This document shows, in pieces, positions 15,175 to 22,587 of a stretch of 64,000 bases of DNA (positions are counted from its first letter, which is position 1; every line of letters begins with the position of its first letter). A program made the position numbers and the translations under genes. The notes below the pieces were generated by a model, which was not told the origin of the DNA, did no database searches, and saw nothing but the letters and a program-made list of their open reading frames with translations. Source of the stretch: Velamenicoccus sp964471325 (lineage in GTDB: Bacteria; Omnitrophota; Gorgyraeia; Velamenicoccales; Velamenicoccaceae); the NCBI GenBank assembly GCA_964471325.1, contig CAYYFL010000005.1, forward strand, positions 1 through 64,000, read 5' to 3'.

Positions 15175-16473
15175 ATGAAGATAGTCCTCATAGAGCCAGG
15201 TTCAACGATCGCGAATGTCTATAGCAAGATTCCCATGCCGTTATTGGGTCCGGTGTATTTGGGGACTATCCTAAAGAATCAGGGGCATGAGGTCGAGATC
15301 TACAAGGAAGACATTTATACCCCTGACTATGCCAACATCAAGGCCGATATCATCGGAATCTCTATTTTGACCGCCACCGCTAACCGCGGATATAAGATTG
15401 CCAGGAAATTCCCTAAAGAGAAAGTCGTGATAGGCGGGGTGCACGCAAGTCTTGTGCCTGAGGAAGCCATGAGGTTTGCCCGGCAGGTGGTCGTCGGTGA
15501 GGCCGAGGGAGTCATCGGAGATATCGTCAACGGTAAGATTCGGGATGAAGTCGTATACGGCAAACCAGTCGAAGATTTAGATCTATTGCCTTACCCGGAT
15601 TTTTCTTTGATTAAAGGTTACCGTTTGCCCGCCTTTATTACCCCTGTCTTGACATCGCGCGGTTGTCCTTTTGATTGCAGCTTCTGTTCCGTGACTAAGA
15701 TGTTTGGAAGGACGTATCGTTTCCGCAGCGCCGAAAATATTAAAAAAGAACTGTTGGCGGTACATTCTAAAAATATTTTTTTCTGCGATGACAACTTTAC
15801 CGCAAACCCAAAGCGTACGCGTCAGCTGCTGGAGTTTCTTGTCCGGATGAAGAAACGCCATTGGACCTGTCAGGTGCGCTGTGATGCTGCAAAAGACGAG
15901 GGTTTGCTTACGCTCATGGCCCGCGCCGGATGTAGTACCGCATGCATAGGTTTTGAGTCCGTTAATCATAAAACCCTCGAGGCCTATGATAAGAGACAGA
16001 CGATTGAAGAGATCGTCCATGCCATAGGGTCTTTCCACAAAAAAAAGATTAAAATTCACGGGATGTTTGTTTTGGGCGGCGATGACGATGACAAGAAAAC
16101 AGTGTGGGACACGCTGCGCTTCGCGATCAGGCACAGGATCGATACCATCCAAATGATGATTCTGACGCCTTTGCCCGGGACAAAGGTATACGAGGAGCTT
16201 GAGAAGCAGAAGCGTATTTTTAGCAGAGATTGGTCGCTCTACGACGGGCAGCATATTGTTTTCACCCCCAAATTATTGTCTGCCCGCGAGCTTCAGATAA
16301 GCGTGATCAAGGCTTATGCCAGGTTTTATTCCGTTTATAATACTCTTGTTCTGTTTGTCAGATTGCATTTCAGGAATGCATTCCTTCGCCTTATGGGCCA
16401 TAAGATTGTCAAAGACTGGGCGCGGCATAACCGTAGTATGCGTTGGCTGGCGCAAGAGGGCAGTTTAAGCTGA
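15175..16473 (+). CDS. B12-binding radical SAM protein
   Basis: 432 residues. An N-terminal cobalamin-binding-like Rossmann domain (about 1-130; PMPLLGPVYLGTILKNQGHE, IIGISILTATANRG) is followed by a radical SAM domain whose cluster motif is CPFDCSFC near residue 165. The segment FFCDDNFTANPKRT and the later GMFVLGGDDDD are typical of the BchE/MiaB-like group of B12-radical SAM enzymes. The substrate cannot be deduced. It heads a run with three tiny genes, and codon use is more AT-rich than in the flanking eno and pur genes. Confidence 0.85.
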   Translation: MKIVLIEPGSTIANVYSKIPMPLLGPVYLGTILKNQGHEVEIYKEDIYTPDYANIKADIIGISILTATANRGYKIARKFPKEKVVIGGVHASLVPEEAMRFARQVVVGEAEGVIGDIVNGKIRDEVVYGKPVEDLDLLPYPDFSLIKGYRLPAFITPVLTSRGCPFDCSFCSVTKMFGRTYRFRSAENIKKELLAVHSKNIFFCDDNFTANPKRTRQLLEFLVRMKKRHWTCQVRCDAAKDEGLLTLMARAGCSTACIGFESVNHKTLEAYDKRQTIEEIVHAIGSFHKKKIKIHGMFVLGGDDDDKKTVWDTLRFAIRHRIDTIQMMILTPLPGTKVYEELEKQKRIFSRDWSLYDGQHIVFTPKLLSARELQISVIKAYARFYSVYNTLVLFVRLHFRNAFLRLMGHKIVKDWARHNRSMRWLAQEGSLS

Positions 16474-16646
16474 TGAAAAAAATAATGACTTCGCATAAGG
16501 GCAGGAGATGCAAGTTTCCTTGTTGCAAAAATATCTTAAGTATTTATAATCACGAAGCCTATTGCCATATTCATCTTAAGTTGGTCGACAAGGAGGCGTC
16601 TAGGCGGAAAGCTTCTAAGCAAGGAGAGTATCGTGAGCAGAGATAA
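16473..16646 (+). CDS. Small putative zinc-binding protein
   Basis: 57 residues starting MKKIMTSHKGRRCKFPCCKN. Its ATG overlaps the radical SAM stop (TGATG), indicating coupling. The pattern C-x3-CC ... C-H-x-H (CKFPCCKN and AYCHIH) looks like a zinc-binding knuckle. The C-terminus is strongly basic. The longer frame starting at 16443 lies inside the upstream gene. No named family recognised. Confidence 0.55.
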   Translation: MKKIMTSHKGRRCKFPCCKNILSIYNHEAYCHIHLKLVDKEASRRKASKQGEYREQR

Positions 16647-16794
16647 TTATTCGTATAAGAAGTATCAGAGAGAATTGGCCAGGAAAAAGAAGGCAGAGGA
16701 AAAGAAACAGAGAAAACTGGAGAAAAAAGCGGCAGAGGGTACGCCTGAGATCGATCAGGTCCCTTTAAGCTCGGATCTTCGGAGTGAACCATAG
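16633..16794 (+). CDS. Small highly charged protein
   Basis: 53 residues, GTG start, preceded by AAGGAGAG at the ideal distance. The sequence opens MSRDNYSYKKYQRELARKKK and continues as a Lys/Glu-rich helix before an acidic tail. Small basic proteins with the opening SRDNYSYKK-RQRELAKKKK recur in diverse bacteria as uncharacterised genes. The gene overlaps the preceding one by 14 bases. A nucleic-acid- or ribosome-associated role is possible from charge alone. Confidence 0.6.
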   Translation: MSRDNYSYKKYQRELARKKKAEEKKQRKLEKKAAEGTPEIDQVPLSSDLRSEP

Positions 16795-16803
16795 GAGGGA
16801 ATA

Positions 16804-16962
16804 ATGGGGTATCAAGATGGTGGATTCAGCCGTCCGCGGGAGATGCACAAGGCGATTTGCTCAGATTGCAAGAAAGAGTGCGAAGTCCCTTTTAAGCCAA
16901 GAGATGGTCGGCCAATATACTGCAAAGATTGTTATTCAAAGCATAAGAACGAGGGACGTTAA
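16804..16962 (+). CDS. CxxC-x17-CxxC mini-protein
   Basis: 52 residues. AICSDC, 17 residues, then CKDC fits exactly the CxxC-x17-CxxC small zinc-ribbon family, which is widespread in candidate phyla and deep-branching bacteria; the internal ECEVPFKPRDGRPIY is the family's conserved core. It is preceded by AGGAGG. Function is unknown; the family is often treated as a putative regulator or RNA-associated zinc ribbon. It is the last gene before an intergenic region of repeats. Confidence 0.8.
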   Translation: MGYQDGGFSRPREMHKAICSDCKKECEVPFKPRDGRPIYCKDCYSKHKNEGR

Positions 16963-17054
16963 CTCCCGAAGGGGCGAAATGTCCTTTTCCTGAGAGCGGA
17001 TGCATCTCCGCTTATTGCAGCACAAGAGCCGGAGATAATTCACCTTAAAAATAA

Positions 17055-17163
17055 CGGGCAAATCGGACATGGCCCGACTCTGCCCACCCTTGTCCTGAGC
17101 AAGCGAAGCGCGACGAAGGACGCTCCTTAAGAAGACCGCCTTGAAAGAGGCGGTCTTCTTTTT
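17055..17163 (+). repeat. tRNA-end-like remnant plus terminator
   Basis: CAAATCGGAC near 17060, a GTCCTGAG...GAAGGAC inverted pair, and a 13-base stem terminator at 17129-17163 with a T-run. The terminator and the bases after it (GACCGTCCTTTTG) resemble 14953-15005. The rest of the 16963-17269 gap carries only the ars promoter and operator. Confidence 0.6.
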
Positions 17164-17206
17164 GAGACCGTCCTTTTGCGTGCATGCTGCCGTTTCCCAA
17201 AATCCA

Positions 17207-17234
17207 TTGACATGGAAGGGTTTCAGGGTAAAAT
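17207..17234 (+). promoter_or_regulatory. Promoter of the arsenic operon
   Basis: Consensus TTGACA (17207-17212), 16-base spacer, TAAAAT (17229-17234). Confidence 0.75.
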
Positions 17235-17238
17235 GATT

Positions 17239-17254
17239 ATGAACATTTGTTCAT
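17239..17254 (+). promoter_or_regulatory. Palindromic operator
   Basis: ATGAACATTTGTTCAT is a perfect inverted repeat with 7-base arms around TT. It lies just downstream of the -10 box, where a bound repressor would block transcription. The form resembles sites of SmtB/ArsR-type metal sensors, yet the operon's only regulator-like gene is DUF134. Confidence 0.65.
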
Positions 17255-17269
17255 AACTGGAGGGGTGTC

Positions 17270-17584
17270 ATGAGGCCGAAAAAGACAAGATGGGTCAAGT
17301 GCTTGCCGGGGGAGAGGTGTTTTCGCCCGAAAGGCAGACCGCCGCGCAGGCTTGATGGCGTCATTTTAAGCATTGATGAGTTTGAGGCCATGCGGCTTTC
17401 GTGTTTGGAAGGGCTGAAACAGAAGGATGCTGCCAAGCTGATGAAGATATCGCGTCCCACCTTTTCAAGGATCGCCGCCTCCGCATGCAAGAAGGTGACG
17501 GACGCCTTAGTCAATATAAAGGCGATCAGGATACAGGGCGGATGCTGCAGCGTGATTATGCAAAAGGGAAAGAGATCATGTTGA
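17270..17584 (+). CDS. DUF134 family HTH protein, probable ars regulator
   Basis: 104 residues. It opens with RPKKTRWVKCLPGERCFRPK and PPRRLDGVILSIDEFEAMRL, diagnostic of the DUF134/UPF0251 family. A sigma-like helix-turn-helix covers QKDAAKLMKISRPTFSRI. The C-terminus is cysteine-rich (GGCCSV and a terminal RSC), giving candidate thiols for As(III) or another soft metal. A GGAGGGG ribosome-binding site supports the start. As first gene of the operon, behind a palindrome, it is the best candidate for autoregulation; direct binding is inference. The end overlaps the permease start. Confidence 0.8.
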   Translation: MRPKKTRWVKCLPGERCFRPKGRPPRRLDGVILSIDEFEAMRLSCLEGLKQKDAAKLMKISRPTFSRIAASACKKVTDALVNIKAIRIQGGCCSVIMQKGKRSC

Positions 17585-18528
17585 AACCTTTTATTGATTG
17601 GATCGTCTATGATTTGGCCAAGATGCAAAGAGGGAATCTTCTTTCAGAAGTGGTCAACTTTTTTTTGTATGACACGATTAAGATTTTTTTGTTGCTTACA
17701 GTTATTATTTTTATCGTTTCTTTTATCCGCACTTTCTTTTCACCGGAGAAGACAAGGGCTGTTTTAAGCCGTAAACATAAATATACGGGAAATATCTTGG
17801 CGGCGTTCTTAGGTATAGTCACGCCGTTTTGTTCTTGCAGCGCAGTGCCGTTGTTTTTGGGTTTTGTTGAGGCAGGTGTTCCCCTGGGAGCGACCTTTTC
17901 ATTCTTGGTTTCTTCTCCTATGATCAATGAGGTAGCTCTGGTCATGCTTTGGGGTCTTTTCGGCTGGAAGATCGCCCTTATCTATATAGGAAGCGGGCTT
18001 GCGATTGCGATTCTATCCGGCATCGTCATTGGAAAACTTAAGGTTGAAAATCTGGTTGAAAAGATCGAGCATAAAAAACAAGTTTGCTGCGCGACGGAAA
18101 CAACGCAGTCATTTCAAGACAGGGTTGTATTTTCTCGGAGCTATGCCAGAGATATCCTTAAGACAATCTGGCCTTATGTGATCGGCGGTATCGCTGTGGG
18201 GGCATGGATACATGGTTATGTCCCTGCCGGTCTTCTTGCTAAATATGCTGCCAAGGATAATTGGCTGGCCGTGCCTTTTGCAACGCTTGTAGGTATCCCC
18301 CTTTATTCTAATGCCGCGGGGGTGATTCCATTGGTAAGCGCGCTTACTGAAAAAGGTGTGGCCATGGGCACGGCCCTGGCATTTATGATGGCCGTAACAG
18401 GACTTTCTTTACCGGAATTTCTGATGCTACGGCGGGTGATGAAGCTCAAGCTGCTTATTATTTTCGCTTCAGTTGTCGGTGTCGGGATCTTTATTACAGG
18501 ATATTTGTTTAATTTCATATTGAAATAG
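17578..18528 (+). CDS. Permease, ArsP/DUF318 family
   Basis: 316 residues with about eight membrane helices. The family hallmarks are GIVTPFCSCSAVPLFLGF and SSPMINEVALVML, repeated in spirit by GIPLYSNAAGVIPL in the second half. Members include ArsP, an efflux permease for trivalent organoarsenicals, and permeases paired with redox-active thioredoxins. The start at 17578 overlaps the DUF134 stop; the ORF is open further upstream only inside that gene. A cytoplasmic loop carries a CC pair (KQVCCATE). Substrate is inferred from the ars context. Confidence 0.82.
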   Translation: MLKPFIDWIVYDLAKMQRGNLLSEVVNFFLYDTIKIFLLLTVIIFIVSFIRTFFSPEKTRAVLSRKHKYTGNILAAFLGIVTPFCSCSAVPLFLGFVEAGVPLGATFSFLVSSPMINEVALVMLWGLFGWKIALIYIGSGLAIAILSGIVIGKLKVENLVEKIEHKKQVCCATETTQSFQDRVVFSRSYARDILKTIWPYVIGGIAVGAWIHGYVPAGLLAKYAAKDNWLAVPFATLVGIPLYSNAAGVIPLVSALTEKGVAMGTALAFMMAVTGLSLPEFLMLRRVMKLKLLIIFASVVGVGIFITGYLFNFILK

Positions 18529-18539
18529 GAGAAGAGGCC

Positions 18540-18773
18540 ATGAAGATAGAGATATTGGGAGCCGGCTGCCCTAGATGCAGACAACTTGTTGCAAATGTTG
18601 AGGCGGCGGTGAAGGAATCGAATATCAGCGCAGAAACCACGAAGATAACCGATGTCACCAAGATTGCCGTATACGGCGTTATGATGACGCCTGCCCTAGC
18701 CATTGACGGCAATGTGGTTTCAATGGGAAAGGTCTTAAGTAAAGACGAGATAAAAAAGATTATTTTACAATGA
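18540..18773 (+). CDS. Thioredoxin-like redox-active disulfide protein
   Basis: 77 residues. MKIEILGAGCPRCRQLVANV carries the CPRC active site of the small MTH895-like thioredoxin family. The cis-proline region is VMMTPALAIDG. It follows the permease with an AGGAG ribosome-binding site; permease plus this mini-thioredoxin is a recurrent pair. It may reduce the permease cysteines or an arsenical. Confidence 0.85.
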   Translation: MKIEILGAGCPRCRQLVANVEAAVKESNISAETTKITDVTKIAVYGVMMTPALAIDGNVVSMGKVLSKDEIKKIILQ

Positions 18774-18868
18774 GGCAAGGTGGTTAACAATTACACGTGT
18801 CAAGAAGCGGGACGTTGATATTTTCTTGTTCCGGCGACTCTGTTATTTGATGCGGCGGGAGGATTAAA

Positions 18869-19915
18869 ATGGCCGAGAGTATTGCAAAAAAGCTATCTTT
18901 TTTAGACAGGTTTTTGACATTGTGGATATTTCTGGCCATGGCCATAGGTGTATGCTCGGGTTATTTCTTTCCGGGTATCGTCAACTTCTGGAATAAGTTC
19001 CAAGTGGGAACAACGAATATTCCCATCGCCATCGGGCTGATTCTTATGATGTATCCTCCTCTGGCCAAAGTTAAGTATGAAGAACTAGGCGATGTATTTC
19101 GTAATACGAGGGTATTATTTCTGTCGCTGGTGCAGAATTGGATTATCGGTCCGCTTTTGATGTTCGTTTTGGCGATAGTCTTCCTGCGCAGTTATCCGGA
19201 GTATATGGTTGGCCTGATCATGATCGGGCTTGCCCGCTGTATTGCCATGGTGATCGTATGGAATGAATTGGCTCGCGGAGACACCGAGTATTGCGCCGGT
19301 CTGGTTGCTTTTAACTCTATCTTTCAGGTTCTGTTCTATTCCGTGTATGCGTGGATGTTCATTACCATAATTCCGACTTGGTTCGGGCTTAAAGGGGTTG
19401 CGGTTAATGTGACGATGGCTCAGATAGCGAAGAGCGTTTTCGTATATCTTGGGATTCCTTTTACCGCAGGTATTGTGACGCGTTTTTCTCTCATCAAGCT
19501 AAAAAATAAAGACTGGTATGAAAAGAAATTCATCCCCAGGATCGGCCCTTTGACATTAATTGCGCTTTTATTCACCATCGTCGTCATGTTTTCCTTGAAG
19601 GGAGAATATATCGTCAAGATCCCCCTTGATGTGGTGCGCATAGCTATCCCGCTTCTTATATATTTCGTTGTGATGTTTTTGGTATCTTTCTATTTGGGCG
19701 TCAAAATCCATGCCGGTTACGCCAGGACATCGACGCTTGCCTTTACGGCTGCCAGCAACAATTTTGAGCTGGCCATCGCGGTGGCCGTGGCCGTCTTCGG
19801 AGTTAATTCGGGCGAGGCGTTTGCAGCTGTGATCGGGCCTCTCGTAGAGGTTCCCGTGCTCATCAGCCTTGTCAGCGTCGCCCTCGGATTCAAAAACAGG
19901 TATTTTCATGGCTAA
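18869..19915 (+). CDS. Arsenite efflux transporter, ACR3 family
   Basis: 348 residues with ten membrane helices. Family segments: FLTLWIFLAMAIGVCSGYF, the conserved cysteine in GLARCIAMVIVWNELARGD, and AFTAASNNFELAIAVAVAVF. ACR3 exports arsenite, driven by membrane potential. A GGAGG ribosome-binding site precedes the ATG. Its end overlaps arsC by eight bases. Confidence 0.95.
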   Translation: MAESIAKKLSFLDRFLTLWIFLAMAIGVCSGYFFPGIVNFWNKFQVGTTNIPIAIGLILMMYPPLAKVKYEELGDVFRNTRVLFLSLVQNWIIGPLLMFVLAIVFLRSYPEYMVGLIMIGLARCIAMVIVWNELARGDTEYCAGLVAFNSIFQVLFYSVYAWMFITIIPTWFGLKGVAVNVTMAQIAKSVFVYLGIPFTAGIVTRFSLIKLKNKDWYEKKFIPRIGPLTLIALLFTIVVMFSLKGEYIVKIPLDVVRIAIPLLIYFVVMFLVSFYLGVKIHAGYARTSTLAFTAASNNFELAIAVAVAVFGVNSGEAFAAVIGPLVEVPVLISLVSVALGFKNRYFHG

Positions 19916-20327
19916 GCAGAAAGTCTTGTTCGTCTGCGTCCACAACTCCGCCCGGTCCCAGATGGCTGAGGCCTTCCTTAAACAGATGGCGCCGGATAGA
20001 TTTGAGGTTGAGAGCGCAGGCCTTGAACCCGGCAAACTGAATCCTGTTGTTGTCGAGGCCATGAAGGAGGTCGGGGTCGACATTTCGCAGAACAAGACCA
20101 AGAGTGTGTTTGATTTCTACAAGCAAGGCAAACAGTATGATTATGTGATTACGGTTTGCGATGAATCGCAGTCAGGCCGATGCCCGGTATTTCCGGGAAA
20201 CGGCAGGAGACTTCATTGGGGCTTCGATGACCCGGCGGCTTTTGAGGGCGCCTACGATGAAAAGCTGGTAAAAACAAGGATGATCAGGGATCAAATTAAG
20301 CAAAAAATAATAGACTGGCTGAAATAA
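19908..20327 (+). CDS. arsC: Arsenate reductase, thioredoxin-coupled type
   Basis: 139 residues of the low-molecular-weight phosphatase fold. The P-loop is VCVHNSARSQMAEAF with the nucleophilic cysteine; the downstream redox cysteines are in VCDESQSGRCPVFPG, placed as in S. aureus/B. subtilis ArsC. It reduces arsenate to arsenite for export by ACR3. The start is the ATG within the end of the transporter gene. Confidence 0.92.
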   Translation: MAKQKVLFVCVHNSARSQMAEAFLKQMAPDRFEVESAGLEPGKLNPVVVEAMKEVGVDISQNKTKSVFDFYKQGKQYDYVITVCDESQSGRCPVFPGNGRRLHWGFDDPAAFEGAYDEKLVKTRMIRDQIKQKIIDWLK

Positions 20328-20464
20328 TTCTCATCGGACACGGAGAAACGGGTCAAAGAAAAGAGTTTGCAGGGCAGGCGCCTTGGGCGGAAAAGCGGGC
20401 GATTGCTTCGTCGGGATGCCACGAGATGGGCAGCTTGCGGGATTTTCATGCCCGTCCTTAATAC

Positions 20465-20493
20465 TTGACTATTTTTGTCGGGTATTCTATAAT
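20465..20493 (+). promoter_or_regulatory. Promoter for the hsp20 gene
   Basis: TTGACT (20465-20470), 17-base spacer, TATAAT (20488-20493). No CIRCE-type inverted repeat is visible beside it. Confidence 0.75.
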
Positions 20494-20588
20494 ATCTTTG
20501 GAAGAGGCAAGAAGGAGGCCGGATCCCTTCAGGAATGTGCAGGCACGGTAGGCCAAAAGATGAAGGCAGGGCAAAGGGGGCGATTCAG

Positions 20589-21016
20589 ATGAAAAGTCAC
20601 GCCAAAAGGATGCACAGGTGCCATAAAACGAACAGGATCGCCAGGCACATGAGTCTTTTGCCCGCGGACACTCTGATGGCGGAGGCGTTCCGCAGTCCGT
20701 TTAAGACGGGTTTCTTCGAGGGGTTTAGGGAGCCGGGTTTGGAGGTGGCCGAAACGAATGACAGGGTTGTTGTGAAGGCGGAGGTCCCGGGCATGATGGC
20801 TGAGAAGGACATGAAAGTCCGCTATGAGCACGGGATGCTGGCCATCTCCGGAGAGCATTCGGTCAAAAGGGAGATGAAAAACAAAACTCCTATTATCTCG
20901 AAGAAAAATGCGGGGCCATCCAACGCAGCATCTGGCTGCCCCGGAGCGTCGAGGCAAAGACCCGCAAGACGCATTACAAAGACGGCGCTCTGACCGTCGA
21001 ATTCCACAAGAAATAG
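20589..21016 (+). pseudogene. Small heat shock protein Hsp20, frameshifted
   Basis: The first frame gives an N-terminal arm and half of the alpha-crystallin domain (VAETNDRVVVKAEVPGM, YEHGMLAISGEHSVKRE). Near 20880, at A-rich GATGAAAAACAAAAC, the homology moves to another frame, which continues SYYLEEKCGAIQRSIWLP and ends EFHKK at the TAG of 21016. One base gained or lost in the A-runs explains this. The residues on both sides fit a normal Hsp20, so a sequencing or assembly error is as likely as a true mutation. No slippery heptamer for programmed shifting is present. Confidence 0.75.
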
Positions 21017-21050
21017 GCGTCTTCCGCCTAGGGTAAAAAAGCAAGCAGAG

Positions 21051-21080
21051 AAGCCAGGAGGCAAACTTCCTGGCTTTTTA
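21051..21080 (+). terminator. Rho-independent terminator
   Basis: AAGCCAGGA pairs with TCCTGGCTT and is followed by a T-run, 35 bases after the hsp20 stop. Confidence 0.85.
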
Positions 21081-21152
21081 TTTTTTATAGGCATATAATA
21101 AAAAGCAATACGAGGAAAGACGGGAAAGCGGCCGTAAACAAAAAGGAACGCT

Positions 21153-21527
21153 ATGGACAGGGTCAAGCATGCCGGACAGGGGTTGGTTATGCTGGCCGTC
21201 TTATTTTTGATGGCAGCCGGGCCGGCGCGGGCCTATGCGCAATCCGCGCGCGACGTCGACAAGAATCCCCTCATTGTCTCGGACAGGCAGGTTATTGCCA
21301 TCGATCGCAGATTACTGGCAGCGGCCAAGAAAGCCAATAACCCCCAGGCGGTCAAGCTTGCCGAAGAGAGACTGAGCCAGGATATCGCCCGGTTGAAGAG
21401 AGACCTGGCGTCTGTCAAAAGGGAATATCGCGCCATCCGGACCAAAAAGGCCGAAACGAAGAAGGAGAGTGCAAGCGGCGAAACGGCCGAGGAGGATAAG
21501 GATCCTGAGGGTTCTTCGGAAAAGTAG
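21153..21527 (+). CDS. Secreted coiled-coil protein
   Basis: 124 residues. A signal peptide (GLVMLAVLFLMAAGPARAYA) precedes a helical, charged domain with heptads (AEERLSQDIARLKRDLASVK) and an acidic Glu/Lys tail (GETAEEDKDPEGSSEK). Probably periplasmic. No family recognised. It stands alone after a terminator, upstream of a thioredoxin-fold gene. Confidence 0.6.
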   Translation: MDRVKHAGQGLVMLAVLFLMAAGPARAYAQSARDVDKNPLIVSDRQVIAIDRRLLAAAKKANNPQAVKLAEERLSQDIARLKRDLASVKREYRAIRTKKAETKKESASGETAEEDKDPEGSSEK

Positions 21528-21603
21528 GCGTGGCGGACCGGTCTTTTAGGAGCCGAAAGGGAATGGCTTGAGCCGAAATTATGGTGTTGCAAAAGGAGAC
21601 GGC

Positions 21604-22089
21604 ATGAAGATGAAAATAGCGATAGGTATGGTTTTTTTTGGATTTCTTCTGGCGGTGTCTCTCCAGGATTTGATGGCGGCCGCAGACGAAGGGAAGCTGG
21701 CGCAGGACTTTACGTTGGCGTCGACGGCAGGACGGACGGTGTCGCTTTCCGATTACAAGGGCAAAAAGAACGTTATCATCATGTTCTGGAAGACGAACGG
21801 CCTTTATTGTCCGTTTGAGCTCAATAATCTCAAGGAGAGATATCAGAAATTGGAGAAGGAGGGTTTTGAGGTCCTGGCCGTGAACAAGAAAGAAGCGGCC
21901 GCCAAGGTCGCAAGTTTTGCCGGCAAGCAAGGCCTTCCTTTCCCTGTTCTCTTGGATGAGGATGGGAAAGTCTGTGACATTTACGATGTCGGCGGCGTCC
22001 CTGTCTTTTTGATCATCAACAAAGAGGGTATGATCACGTGGCGCGGTTACAGGTTTCCCGAAAGATATGCGGAGCTGACGAGTTTATGA
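21604..22089 (+). CDS. Exported thioredoxin-fold protein with a degenerate active site
   Basis: 161 residues. A signal peptide or anchor (MKIAIGMVFFGFLLAVSLQD) is followed by an AhpC/TlpA-type domain: FTLASTAGRTVSLSDYKGK, IIMFWKTNGLYCPFEL and the cis-Pro region VGGVPVFLIINKEG. Where TlpA/ResA proteins have W-C-x-x-C, this one reads N-G-L-Y-C: only the second cysteine survives. A further Cys lies in GKVCDIYD. It may act as a peroxiredoxin-like or non-redox protein. The start at 21604 follows AAAGGAG. Confidence 0.7.
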   Translation: MKMKIAIGMVFFGFLLAVSLQDLMAAADEGKLAQDFTLASTAGRTVSLSDYKGKKNVIIMFWKTNGLYCPFELNNLKERYQKLEKEGFEVLAVNKKEAAAKVASFAGKQGLPFPVLLDEDGKVCDIYDVGGVPVFLIINKEGMITWRGYRFPERYAELTSL

Positions 22090-22202
22090 GGAGGGTTTTT
22101 GGAGGGGCTTTTCGACAAAAATAAGACGGTCGTTTTTCGTAAAAATATTTCGCCGGCATTCTGCTCCTTCTAAAATAATTATTTTTTCTTTTTTATCACC
22201 CC

Positions 22203-22231
22203 TTGAAAATCCTGCGTTTCTTGTGTTAAAT
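22203..22231 (+). promoter_or_regulatory. Promoter for a candidate small RNA
   Basis: TTGAAA (22203-22208), exactly 17 bases, TTAAAT (22226-22231). No reading frame follows before a terminator. Confidence 0.6.
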
Positions 22232-22237
22232 TTGCAG

Positions 22238-22333
22238 TAGATAGCGAAACAAGATGCAAGACAGGGGGAGAAGCTACTAGAGGGCAGGCTATGCCCGGTA
22301 ATCTATAACAGATTTCTCCCCTTGTCTTTTTTT
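22238..22333 (+). ncRNA. Candidate structured small RNA
   Basis: About 95 bases from the predicted start to a T-run. A 15-base stem with a single G-U (22258-22272 with 22314-22328) forms the terminator and encloses an inner hairpin GGGCA/TGCCC. TAGAT near the 5' end could pair with ATCTA inside the large loop. No known RNA class matched. The remainder of the 22090-22587 gap contains a GC-rich repeat. Confidence 0.55.
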
Positions 22334-22401
22334 GTCAGGTCAAATCCTCCAGCATTTCGCAACCACTTCCATTATAAAGAGTTAAGGACATATTTATTCC
22401 G

Positions 22402-22460
22402 ACTCGCACCTGCCTGCCTTGGCCCCGGCCTTGCCTCTGGCCTTGCCCGAAGGGTAGGCC
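22402..22460. repeat. GC-rich dispersed repeat, copy 2
   Basis: Near match to the reverse complement of 12188-12247. It is followed by more GGCC/CAGG-rich sequence to about 22500. Non-coding. Confidence 0.65.
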
Positions 22461-22587
22461 GAGGGTAGGCCAAAGGCAGGGAAGGCCCCGGGCTTGCCCG
22501 CAGGATGCCCGCCGCTACAGGGCCCGCCGTTTCGTCCCTTTTTGAATTCCCCATTATTTTTCCCAGGTGCCGTGATATAATAGTGCT

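Noticed and set aside
20870..20890. Programmed frameshift in hsp20
   Set aside because: No X-XXY-YYZ heptamer (only five A before C) and Hsp20 genes are not known to use recoding, so indel or sequencing error is preferred.
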